From Gari tellinella (lineage: Eukaryota > Mollusca > Bivalvia > Cardiida > Psammobiidae): a stretch of DNA of 64,000 nt. The stretch is taken from NCBI GenBank assembly GCA_922989275.2, contig OV277862.1:69515832-69579831 (forward strand), in the 5' to 3' direction. The translations under genes were made by a program, and so were the position numbers. This document shows, in pieces, positions 40,775 to 50,056 of the stretch; position 1 is the first letter of the stretch, and each line of letters starts with the position of its first letter. Below the pieces are notes generated by a model. The model ran no database searches. It was given only the letters and a program-made list of their open reading frames with translations, and was not told the DNA's origin.

Positions 40775-42225
40775 CCCACAGGTACTTGACACATACTTTA
40801 TTATCTATTAACACCAACCCCCGTGCTGTGTCCGTCGTCGTCCGTTCGTCCGTCCGTCGTCCGTCGTCAACAATTTCTTTAAATGACATCTCCTCCTAAA
40901 CTACTGGATGGATTTTAACCAAACTTAGCAGAAATGAGCCTTATATGGTCCTCTTTGAAAGTTGTTCAAATGTTTTCGGTCCGTTGCATATCTAGGTCAC
41001 CGAAGCTAAAAATAGATTGTTTCAATAAAAACTTTAAAAAATCTTCTTCTCTGAAACCACAGTACCCTGAGCTTAGATATTTGGCACAAAGCATCATATA
41101 TAGGTCCTCTATCAAGTTTGTTAAAATTATGTCCCTGGGGTCAAAAATGGCCCCGCTCGGGGGTCACAAATTTACATAGAGTTATATAGTGAAATCTTCA
41201 AACCTCTTCTTCACTGAAACTAATATAGCTAGAGCTTTGATATTTGACATGGTGTAACTTCTAGAGGTACTTTACCAATTTTGTTCAAATGTTTTCGGTC
41301 CGTTGCATTTCTAGGTCACAGGAGCTAAAAATAGATTTTTTCGATTAAAACTTAAAAAATCTTCTTCTCTGAAACCACAGTGCCCTGAGCTTAGATATTT
41401 TGCACAAAGCATCATCTACAGGCCTCTATTAATTTTGTTCAAATTATGTCCCTGGGGTCAAAAACGACCCCGCCCCGAGGGTCACAAATTTACATAGAGT
41501 TATATATAGAAATTTTCAAACCTCTTCTTCTCTGATAGTAATGTGGCTAGAGCTTTGATATTTGGCATGGTGTAATTTCTAGAGGTACTTTACCAATATT
41601 GTTCAAATGTTTCCGATCCGTTGCATATCAAGGTCACAGGAGCTAAAAAAAAAAATGTTTCGATTAAAACTTAAAAAAATCTTCTTCTCTGAAACCACAG
41701 TACCCTGAGCATAGATATTTTGCACAAAGCATCATCTACAGGTCCCCTAATAAGATTGTTCAAAGTATGTCCCTGGGGTCATAAATGACCCCGCCCAGGG
41801 GGTCACAAATTTACATAGAGTTATATAGTAAAATTTTCAAACCTCTTCTTCTCTGAAAGTAATGTGGCTAGAGCTTTGATATTTGGCATTGTGTAACTTT
41901 TAGAGGTACTTTACCAATAGTGTTCAAATGTTTCCTGTCCGTTGCAAAACTAGGTCACAGTAGCTAAATATAGATTTTTTCAATAAAAATTTAAAAAATC
42001 TTCTCTGAAACCACAGTAACCTGAGATAAGCTATTTGGCACCCAGCATCATCCAATAAGCAAATGGCACAATCATATTGTCATAATTTCTCAGCTTTCCA
42101 AGATATGTTGCATTTACATCAATGGCTCCAGGTGAGCGATTTAGGGCCGTATACGGCTCTTGTTTTTTAAAAGGGGTGGTGTTAATAGATAATAAAGTAT
42201 GTATCAAGTACCTGTGGTAGCACCC
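40775..42225. mobile_element. Inverted-repeat element (ACAGGTACTTGATACAT) hosting a tandem-cored element
   Basis: Left 40778-40818 (ACAGGTACTTGACACATACT, TTATTATCTATTAACACCA) and right 42172-42216 are complementary over about 40 bases. Between them sits a second unit, read on the minus strand: ACAAGAGCCGTATACGGCCC start, tandem array, and GGACGGACGGACGAACGGAC end. Confidence 0.65.
40900..42110 (+). repeat. Tandem array, unit about 320 bp, 3.5 copies
   Basis: GTCCGTTGCAT/A recurs at 40980, 41299, 41620 and 41939. Each unit also has CTTCTTCTCTGAAACCACAG, ATGTCCCTGGGGTCA and TTTACATAGAGTTATATA. No coding potential. Confidence 0.85.
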
Positions 42226-42239
42226 CTCCCCCATTGTCC

Positions 42240-43080
42240 TCGATAGACGTAATAGTAACTGTTAAAGCCTGCAGCACATGTCATAGCCATTTCACTCTCC
42301 ATAGAGAGGCACTAACATACTCATACTCAAGAGCTTTTTCAATAGGTATTTCTAATCAAACTACCTAATATAAGAAACGGGCCTCACATGGGACGCTTCA
42401 GTGGTCCTTTGCTATAGGCATGTGCACAAGATGCACGATTTTTGCATGGGAATTGCCTGCATAGCTGTTATCACAGAAAGGCGGTTAGGAAATGTCTTTA
42501 AGGACATTTCCTCAGTCCTTTGATGGAGCCCCCCCCCCCCCCTACACACACACTTGTTCTTAATAGACGTGAAACTAACTGTAAAAGCATGCAGCATAAG
42601 CTACCGGCGGGTATACTGATCTCAGTTTACCTGACGAGGCCAAGACATACTTATGCTCTAGAGGCTTTTCATTTAATAGTAATTTCTAACCAAACTATCA
42701 AACATAAAAGTCGGGCCTCACATCAGACGCTATAATGGTTCTTTGCTATCGACATGTGCACAAGACGCATGCTTGCTTTCTGTAAGGAAATTGCCTGGTG
42801 AGGCATTGTCACCGAATGTAGGTCAGGAAATTTCTTTAAAGACATTACTTGACCTAGCTTGGGTAGTTACACATAGTCCCGTAGCAGGTTTGAGTTTAAG
42901 CATGTAGAAAGCATGCAGCATGCTTTTTGAATGTTACTGTACAGTACAACAATCATTGAAGCGTCTCATGTGAGGCCCGTATCTTACATTTGATAGATTG
43001 GTTATAGGTAAAACCCACTGAAAAAAAACCTTGAGTGTGAACATGTCAGGACCTATATGGGTAACTTGAGATTGGTGACA
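42240..43080. repeat. Two direct and one inverted copy of a 300-bp unit
   Basis: 42246-42530 and 42560-42850 share TAACTGT(T/A)AAAGC.TGCAGCA, CTAA(T/C)CAAACTA, GGGCCTCACAT, CATGTGCACAAGA and GACATT. 42955-43030 holds part of the unit inverted (CATGTGAGGCCCG, TTTGATAGATTGGTTA). Another piece is at 16935-17110. Confidence 0.6.
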
Positions 43081-43232
43081 TTGGCTGTCCACACTTTTAC
43101 AGTTACTTTCACGCCTAGTGAGAAGAATTGGGGTGGTATGTCATTATACAGGGAAGAAACATTGGTTTAGGTCCAAGTCCAATGGCTTTCTGCAGGTATG
43201 CCCCTTTACATAGATCTTCTAAGATGAAATAC

Positions 43233-43236
43233 ACCC

Positions 43237-43267
<31 letters not shown>

Positions 43268-43280
43268 GAAGAAAAAAAAG
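43233..43280. repeat. Poly-C run joined to poly-A/purine run
   Basis: About 25 consecutive C followed by A-rich purines. A shorter C run is at 42531-42542. Length is likely uncertain for technical reasons. Confidence 0.85.
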
Positions 43281-43447
43281 CAGATTATATTTATTTCAAG
43301 TTTTCTACTTCACCGTGACAGCTATAGTCTGCTGCCAAATATAGTTTCATATCTTGACATATTCAAACTGAATTTCAAATTGGGCTTGCTTATCATTTAC
43401 TTTTCCATGGTGAGCATATTTTGTGTTACTGAGGTACTCTTGTTTAA

Positions 43448-43698
43448 CCCTTTACCCAATAACCTATTTATAATATTAAAGACAGGTGATCACTTAAAGC
43501 AGGTTGAAAGTAAAGCAGAATGTGCCTTAAGGCACATTCTGCTTTACTTTCAGCCTGCTTTAAACTACCATAGATCTGTTAGGCTATATATAGAAATATG
43601 TGTTATGGTGATTGTTCATGAGGGTATAAACTGGAACTATTTTCTTCAGCGGAGGAATAAATTAAAAACGTTAAAAGTCGCTTCTATTGGGGAAAGGG
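43448..43698. mobile_element. TTAA MITE with perfect type II palindrome
   Basis: TTAA at 43444-43447; the right target has changed to TTAG. Ends CCCTTTACCCAATAACC and (complement) CCCTTTCCCCAATAG. Palindrome 43493-43566 (CTTAAAGCAGGTTGAAAGTA, AGCAGAATGTGCC, complement) has very few mismatches. Confidence 0.75.
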
Positions 43699-43994
43699 AT
43701 TAGAATAACAAGATCAAAGAAACATTGGAAGTCCTTTATACTAGATAGTGTTGATACTGTTTTTCTAATTGCAGGTAAGCTTCGGCTGTATGATCATCCT
43801 TATTCAGGAGTACAAAAAGTGCTACAGTTCCCATACAGACATATCTTCTCTTACGGATTGTTTGTACGCTATGTGTGTGTTGGATTTGCTCTCATGGTAC
43901 CAATATGTCTATTTGCTCAAAGGCTGGGTAAGTGTTTTACATCTTTCTTCCCGTTTTTTGCTCACCTGGCATGAAGTGCCAAGGTAAGCTATTA

Positions 43995-44215
43995 TGATCG
44001 GCCTATGCTTCTTTGTTTGAAGACAGGTGACCACTTAAAGCAGGTTGAAAGTAAAGCAGAATGTGCCTTAAGGCACATTCTACTTTACTTTCAGCCAGCT
44101 TTAAGCTACCCTCTGCTAGGATATAGAAACTTATTCTTTTGGTTAATGTTTATGACTGTATAAAGAGGAACTATTTTCTGCAGCGTAGGAATTAATTACA
44201 TGCGCTAAATGGCCC
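43995..44215. mobile_element. Second, left-truncated copy of the same MITE
   Basis: GAAGACAGGTGACCACTTAA, the palindrome AGCAGAATGTGCCTTAAGGC, then GAACTATTTTCTGCAGCGTAGG match 43480-43660. No left terminus. Confidence 0.65.
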
Positions 44216-44293
44216 TTATATGTAGTGAAATTGTCTCATGAGCTTCCAAGAAGCATTTCTTTTCAGGAATGATGCATAACATACGTCGCCGAA

Positions 44294-44417
44294 AGACGAT
44301 TAAAGCCTATGGTGTCAGTCACTACTCATTAGAAACGCCATAGGATTTGATGCTAAAATAAGTGAGAAAATGTTGGATTTGTGCAGTTTACTCCATCTTA
44401 TCTGGAGCCCTGATATA
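44294..44417. mobile_element. Fragment of the CAGGGCTCCAGA hAT-like MITE
   Basis: CCTATGGTGTCAGTCACTAC, CGCCATAGGATTTGATGC, AAATAAGTGAGAAAATGTTGG and the end TCTGGAGCCCTG match 462-593. One palindrome arm is mostly missing. Confidence 0.65.
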
Positions 44418-44854
44418 TATCTGTTTGTAGCAAAATAATCGGTTCGTTATTTTCCAGACCCTATATACATGACCAAGGTCGGCAAAATCACAATCAGAGG
44501 TCCAGAAGTGTTTCACTTTTGTCAAAAAATCAACTTTATCAAACAGCTCTTATTTTGATACCAACATTTAAAACAATATCTTGGCCTCCATAATCCATTT
44601 TTTTTTTACATACAACTATCACGGTTGTTCTACGACGTGGTTTGGAAGTTAAAGTGTCTGAACCCGTCACAGACGCTACAAAACTGATGACTGAAAATTT
44701 CGGACCAGTATATTTCTGCAAAGCACTTCATTTGATGAATAAAATTATATGATTATTGTAAAATATATAAATATGTATGAAAAGAAGGAAAAAAAGACAA
44801 ACATACACTACCTGAAGATTCTTTATTTCATAAAACTAAAAGTATATTGTTTAA

Positions 44855-45391
44855 AGGGACTCGCAACCGGATGGTGTACTTGTCAAAATAAAATAAAATA
44901 CTCAAATAAAAGCAAATTTGTGGCATTATTTGGCTTCTGACATTAAAAAAATTTGATCAGTCCAAAAAAAGTCTCAAGAATCGTCACCGAATCTTAGATT
45001 TTTAGATATTTTCCATCGTTTTTCTATACCGACTAGTAGACGGTATAGTTGTTGTTGTTGCTTCTCTACACGGGCTCAGACATAAACCCGAGCCGAATTG
45101 TGAAGTTGTATGCACTTTCGATCGCTACACATTGAAATACGTTAAATCGATCCGAGATAAACGAATAGCTCCGTGGTCCATTGGTCTAAGCGGTTTCCCC
45201 TATTTTGCCTTCTGTCCGCCAATGCCGGGCCCCGGGTTCGAATCCCACCAGAGACCAATATTTTTTTTTATTAAAATACATATTTTTAAACAGAATTTCT
45301 TATCTTAAACTAATTCTTTACCATTTATATAAGCGTTTGACACATATTTACAAATCACTATTTTTAATGCACCATCTGGTTGCGAGTCGCT
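44855..45391. mobile_element. TTAA-flanked element (AGGGACTCGCAACC) with a tRNA-like block
   Basis: TTAA at 44851-44854 and 45392-45395. Ends AGGGACTCGCAACCGGATGG and (complement) GCGACTCGCAACCAGATGG. 537 bp, no transposase. A tRNA-like segment lies at 45169-45256. The family recurs at 33340-33471, 60717-60825 and, with its tRNA-like part, 61316-61450. Confidence 0.7.
45169..45256 (+). repeat. tRNA-like block (SINE head)
   Basis: A box TGGTCTAAGCGG and B box GGGTTCGAATCCC are clear, but the acceptor stem does not pair and the spacing is long. I call it a tRNA-derived repeat, not a functional tRNA. A (T)n run follows. Confidence 0.55.
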
Positions 45392-45684
45392 TTAAGAAAC
45401 AATGAACATTATTCTCAAATTACACCTGTGAAGAGTAGTAAAATTTAGTGCATCTAACTTGCAATAATTTTGAAGTTCACTCTCTATTTTATTGAAAAGT
45501 TATAATATGCTTGATGAAATATAGAGTTAGGGAGTCTACTAGCCTGCACATGACTGGGCACCGAAAATGTCACAGACTCTACAAAGTAATTACCAATTTT
45601 TTCTTTCATAACATTCATCCCTGACCTTAAATGGTTTTGATAATTTCTGTTGAAATAATGTAATGATAATTTTAATTTAATTAT

Positions 45685-47320
45685 CCCCTGCCGAAAGGCA
45701 GAGGGATACTGTTTTAGGTCTGTCCGTCCGGCTGTCCGTGCGTGCGTGCGTGTGTGCGTGCGTGCGTTTTCCGTCCGCAACTGTATCTCCGAAACCTATT
45801 AACAGATTTGGATTAAACTTGGTATACTTATTTGTCATCATAAGAGCACCGTGGGAAATCAATTTTTTTTCAGAAAATTTTAGGAATTTATGAGTTATCT
45901 GCCCTTTTTGTGTTAAAAATGCCGTCCGTGCGTCCGTCACGTTTTCCGTCCGCAACTGTATCTCCCAAACCTATATACAGATTTGGATTAAACTTGGTAT
46001 ACTTATTTGTCATCATAGGAGCACCGTGGGAAATCAAAAAATTTTCAGAAAATTTTAGGAATTTATGAGTTATCTGCCCTTTTTGTGTTAAAAATGCCAT
46101 ATTTAACAGTTTTTACACTCTAGCAACTACAGTATTCAACATATTTTGTTTATACTTGCACACATTGTCTATAAGTACAAGTTCTTGCAGGTGTGCAATT
46201 ATTGTAAAAAAAAAAAGGATACTTGTGACAAGAGTTATCTGCCCTTGATGTACTTAGAAAATGCTAGAAAATGCTTTATTTTGGTATTGTTTACATACTA
46301 GAGCCTACAAATATGCATGGATTTTTGAAAAAACTTTCTTGAATTATGTATGGCTATTAGTTTTCAAATGAATTTGATTATTGTTGAAAACGGAGAAATT
46401 AGTCATGAGTTATCTGCCCTTGATAAGTAAAAAAGCCATATTTAACTGTTTTTACTCTCTGGCAACTACAATTATGAATGGATTTAAATGATACTTGCAC
46501 ACGATGTCTATAAGTAAAAGTTCTTGAAGGTGTGCAATTATTGTCAAAAAAGGATACTTGTGGCAATAGTTATCTGCCCTTGATGTACTTTGAAATGATA
46601 GAAAATGCTTTATTTTAAAATTGTTTACATCCTAGTATCTATAAATATGCATGAATTTTGATAAAACAAATTCTTAAACTATGTATGGCTATTAGTTTTC
46701 AAATAATTGTTATCATTTTTGAAAACGGAGAAGCTAGTAAACAGTTATCTGCCCTTGATGAGTAAAAAAAACCATATTTAACAGTTTTTACCATCTAGAA
46801 ACTACAGTCTTTAATGGATTTTGATTTAACTTACACATGATGTATATAAATATAAGGGTAACAATTATTGTCAAAATAGGATACTTTGTGGCAAGAGTTA
46901 TCTGCCCTTTATGTACTTAGTAATGCTCAACATGGCTTTATTGTTTACATGCTATTGTGTACAAATGTGAATGGATTTTGAAAAAAAAATTAAATCATAT
47001 ATGGCTATTATTTATAGAATGAGTTCAATTATTATCGAAAATGTGCAAATTAGTCAAGAATACTCTGCCCTTGATGAGTTGAAAATGTGTTTACACTCTA
47101 GTAAATTCTACAGTTCTGAATTTTTTTAAATAATACTTGCACACAATTATAAGTTCTTGAAAGTGTTTAATTACTGTTGAATTTGAATCAAGAGTTACCT
47201 GCCCCTGTCATACTTAGATTTATAATGCTACAAACGGCTTTATTTTTTGTATTGTTTAGGCTTTAAAATGTACAAAATTGAATGGATTTTATAAAACTTT
47301 GTAAAAAGCTTTTGAATGCT
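45685..47320 (+). mobile_element. Tandem-cored element (CTGCCGAAAGGCAG hairpin, GTCCGTCC, array)
   Basis: Begins with hairpin CCCTGCCGAAAGGCAGAGGG and GTCTGTCCGTCCGGCTGTCC. A 175-bp direct duplication follows (45770-45930 and 45945-46100, AACTTGGTATACTTATTTGT in each), then units of about 330 bp containing GAGTTATCTGCCCTTGATG, TTTATTTTGGTATTGTTTAC and GTATGGCTATTAGTTTTCAAA, decaying toward 47300. Confidence 0.7.
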
Positions 47321-48020
47321 GATCTTTAAAGACAGGTGATCACCATTTGCCCCTTCCTCCCACAATAAAGTTTGCCATTTCTTCTGGACAATCACTGCGG
47401 CAGGGGATATCAGCTCTAAGGTGCTTGTTTAAATCATCTTTATCACTATTTTCAAAGCCCAAAAATCTCTACTCCATACCGGTATTTCTTTGCTGAGCAT
47501 TTCATCCTTTTTTCGATAAAAGTTGAGAAAACTACCACACTACTCATAACTTAAATTTCTTATTATAACAATTTTTGTGAATCAGTTTGTCATTTTTGAT
47601 AATTATAGACAGTACACTTCTTTAAATCACTTTAAGCACAATCGGAGATAAATGTCACAGAATCTACAGAGTACAGCTAATACCCGTTCGATCATATTAT
47701 TTGAACAATATTAACAAAGCAAAACTTTTGAACTTTCTTAAGAAAAGATTAACCAATTACCCCACAAGTACACATTTTTTCACCTTTAACGTACCAGTAT
47801 TCCTCCACTAAATAAAATAGTTCCACTTAACATTAATATTTTATGTGTCCTTACCTAGAAGATGATTACTATGCTTAAAGTAGGCTTTGCTTTCAACCTG
47901 CTTTAAGTGGTCATCTGTCTTCAAAGCCAGAAAAGTGCAATAGGGTAATGGCATAGTTCAAATGCTAAAAAATAATGATCATCAAACTTTAAACTGAAAT
48001 TTCACTTATCCTAAACATGT
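47321..48020. other. No firm gene; degenerate TTAA MITE at about 47751-47960
   Basis: 47340-47460 has a minus-strand open stretch (DLNKHLRADIPCRSDCPEE) that could be an exon fragment, unproven. 47751-47960 shows CAATTACCCCACAAGT, TATTCCTCCACTAAATAAAA and GGCTTTGCTTTCAACCTGCT of the type II MITE family after TTAA (47750-ish). Confidence 0.4.
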
Positions 48021-48024
48021 CGGT

Positions 48025-48255
48025 TCATTTAAGATAATTCCACCTTTTTGGAAACATTGTGTTTATATTAACCAAGTCATTAATATCAACCTTGAATTGT
48101 TGTCTCTTGTTCGCCAAAACGGGGACTTTCACTTTGCATAGAATGGACTGGACTGGCTCCCACGAGTCGTGTTCTATGTCAGACCAAATGTATAGATTCT
48201 TTCCACACCTCTTCATAAACCTCACATGGAACAACTCACCATCGTGTTGCAATAC
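48025..48255 (-). CDS. Transposase-like gene, last exon (chromo-like C-terminus)
   Basis: 77 codons including the TAA stop. Acceptor TTTTACTTTTAG/GTATTG precedes it. The text (GELFHVRFMKRCGKNLYIW, DSWEPVQSILCKV) is a small beta-barrel-like module with a WEP motif as in chromo/Tudor-like ends of transposase-type proteins. In phase with the exon at 48688-48762. Confidence 0.65.
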   Translation of the reverse strand, partial: VLQHDGELFHVRFMKRCGKNLYIWSDIEHDSWEPVQSILCKVKVPVLANKRQQFKVDINDLVNINTMFPKRWNYLK

Positions 48256-48433
48256 CTAAAAGTAAAAGTATGTTTGCTGGCAATCAACATCAATCAGCTA
48301 GTTCAAATGTAACATTGGAACTGAAAGGTTTTATTCTATTGAAACAAAAAATCATCAAGACCAAGAAAAAGATAATGTTTCCAAAATAGCTCTTTCAAGA
48401 ATATGATGCACCATTATAAATTGGATCCAGTTA

Positions 48434-48629
48434 CAGTAAAACCTCGCTATTACGACCACTAAAACGAAGGCTAATTGAGTGTATAATAGACAGGTGACAG
48501 CTTAAAGCAAGGTTACAGTGAAACAGAAAGCTCCTATAGGAGCTTTCTGTTTCACTGTCACCTTGCTTTAAGCGGTCACCTATCGTAAACACCCTAATAA
48601 TTAACATAATTTAGTGGTCGTAATAGCGA
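48434..48629. mobile_element. pogo-like MITE, near-perfect palindrome, in an intron
   Basis: 196 bp with TA on both sides. Ends CAGTAAAACCTCGCTATTAC and its exact complement. Arms pair almost through the centre (AACAGAAAGCTCCTATAGGA). It lies within the intron between the exons at 48688-48762 and 48025-48255. Related pieces are at 28644-29265. Confidence 0.88.
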
Positions 48630-48687
48630 GGTTTTACTGTATATACTTTATAAATCGTTAATATTCATGAAAATGAACCATAGTTAC

Positions 48688-48762
48688 CTCTGCCATGTAT
48701 ATAGTTGAAGCTTTTGTCCCACCTAAGTTCACTGCAGCGAAATCGCCCATTTGGTTGGAGGA
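48688..48762 (-). CDS. Transposase-like gene, small penultimate exon
   Basis: 25 codons (SSNQMGDFAAVNLGG, then MAE) bounded by acceptor TTTTTAG/TCC and donor GAG/GTAACT. GDFAAV is a typical start of the C-terminal module continued in the next exon, and the phase is 0 on both sides. Confidence 0.6.
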
Positions 48763-48962
48763 CTAAAAATTGAAATAAACTGAATGCTTAAATTGTCATC
48801 AATTAGTCATGCAGAAACATATTTATTTCATGGATATACATGTTATGTACATGAAACCGCAAGCTTTAATTATTACAAAATTATTGCTTTTGAATTGTAT
48901 TTGTAAATAATTACTTGAAATTATTCCATACTGTCACTCATAAAATGTGTGTTTTGCTTTAA

Positions 48963-49189
48963 ACCATTTGTGCCCACGATCCCATATATAAAGGAAAATA
49001 GGCAAACAGTGTAGACTCTGATCAGACGCCACATAATGCAGCGTCTGATCAGAGTCTACACTGTTTGCTGATAGGAATTTCAATATAAACAAAATGAAAA
49101 TGAAAATTTTGACCAGGCATCCCTTTGTTTAAAAATGGACTAATTCCAATATATATAAAACATGGAAGAATCCACTGGGCGTAAATGGG
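48963..49189. mobile_element. TTAA MITE with perfect type I palindrome
   Basis: TTAA at 48959-48962 and 49190-49193. Ends ACCATTTGTGCCCACG and (complement) CCCATTTACGCCCAGTGG. Palindrome 48999-49066 (CAAACAGTGTAGACTCTGAT, complement). Same family as 9092-9312. Confidence 0.8.
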
Positions 49190-49399
49190 TTAATATCATA
49201 TCGAAACTGATTATTTTTGTTTCAACTGTTATTGTTGGTGCAAAATACCTTTGTTGTTGTCCAGTTTCTTTATTCCCAGCACTCAAATCCATGTTAGATT
49301 ATTCCTTTTGTACCGATTTAGCTACAAAGACTAATTAAGAAAAATGTACCGTAATCATGATCATCAGAAAAGCAAATTAGTTATTGAATTTACCCTTTC

Positions 49400-49760
49400 T
49401 CCCATAGAAACGCCTTTTAGCGCATTTCATTCATTCCTATTCTGAAGAAAATAGTTCCAATTTATAGTTATAAAAGTACCATAAGAAATATTTTATTCAA
49501 CCTAGCAGATGATATATTAAAGCAGGCTGAAAGTAAAGCAGAATGTGCATGAGGGTGAATGTCTGCATTTACACACAGTTTAAAAAGTAACTTTCATTTA
49601 GAGCCAAAAGTTCAAGAAAGAATCACCTATACCCAACTGTGGTTGAGTTTGTATACTAGTTAAAACAAGATGACCGTTTAAGTAGATCATTTAGTAACTT
49701 TCTGCTTTACTTTCATTTTGCTTTAAGCTACAACCTACATACATGTATTTAACAGTATAT
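49400..49760. mobile_element. Degenerate type II MITE pieces
   Basis: CCCTTTCTCCCATAGAAACG, ATTCCTATTCTGAAGAAAAT, CAGGCTGAAAGTAAAGCAG and TTTCTGCTTTACTTTCATTT are the recognisable parts. The palindrome is interrupted by about 130 bp of other sequence. Confidence 0.5.
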
Positions 49761-49850
49761 CAATAATAAGTTGTGACACTTATGCAGAGAAAGGCGTTAA
49801 GGAGCCTTGCAGCGCTTATGCAGGGGAAATGGTAAATTGATCAATTTTAA

Positions 49851-50053
49851 CCCTTAGCCCGCCAAATAAATTGTCTGCTATATTTCTCGTCTGCTTCAAG
49901 TTTCAAAGTGCTTCAAAGTTGCTCAAAATTGCTGAAAATGTTGTCCGAGTGTCAAACAGCTTGGATCCGGATGAGACGCCGAGTTACTCGGCGTCTCATC
50001 CGGATTAAAGCTGTTTGCATATGGAACTATAGTCGTGAGTGGCAGGCTAAGGG
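49851..50053. mobile_element. TTAA MITE with type I palindrome
   Basis: 203 bp between TTAA at 49847-49850 and 50054-50057. Ends CCCTTAGCCCGCC and (complement) CCCTTAGCCTGCC. Palindrome 49953-50020 has the GACGCCGAGTTACTCGGCGTC centre. It abuts the decayed transposase-like gene. Confidence 0.8.
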
Positions 50054-50056
50054 TTA

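Noticed and set aside
40845..40866. Coding or regulatory role for GTCCGTCC runs
   Set aside because: The same motif appears at the ends of several unrelated tandem-cored repeats, so it is an element feature rather than a local regulatory site.
41000..42110. CRISPR-like array
   Set aside because: Regularly repeated blocks exist, but the units are about 320 bp with similar, not unique, spacers, in a eukaryotic context.
43128..43703. 191-codon plus-strand open frame
   Set aside because: Runs through a poly-C/poly-A tract (Pro then Lys runs) and a MITE palindrome; composition is explained by repeats.
45169..45256. Functional tRNA gene
   Set aside because: A and B boxes are present, but the acceptor stem does not pair and no acceptable anticodon arm forms; it is a tRNA-derived repeat.
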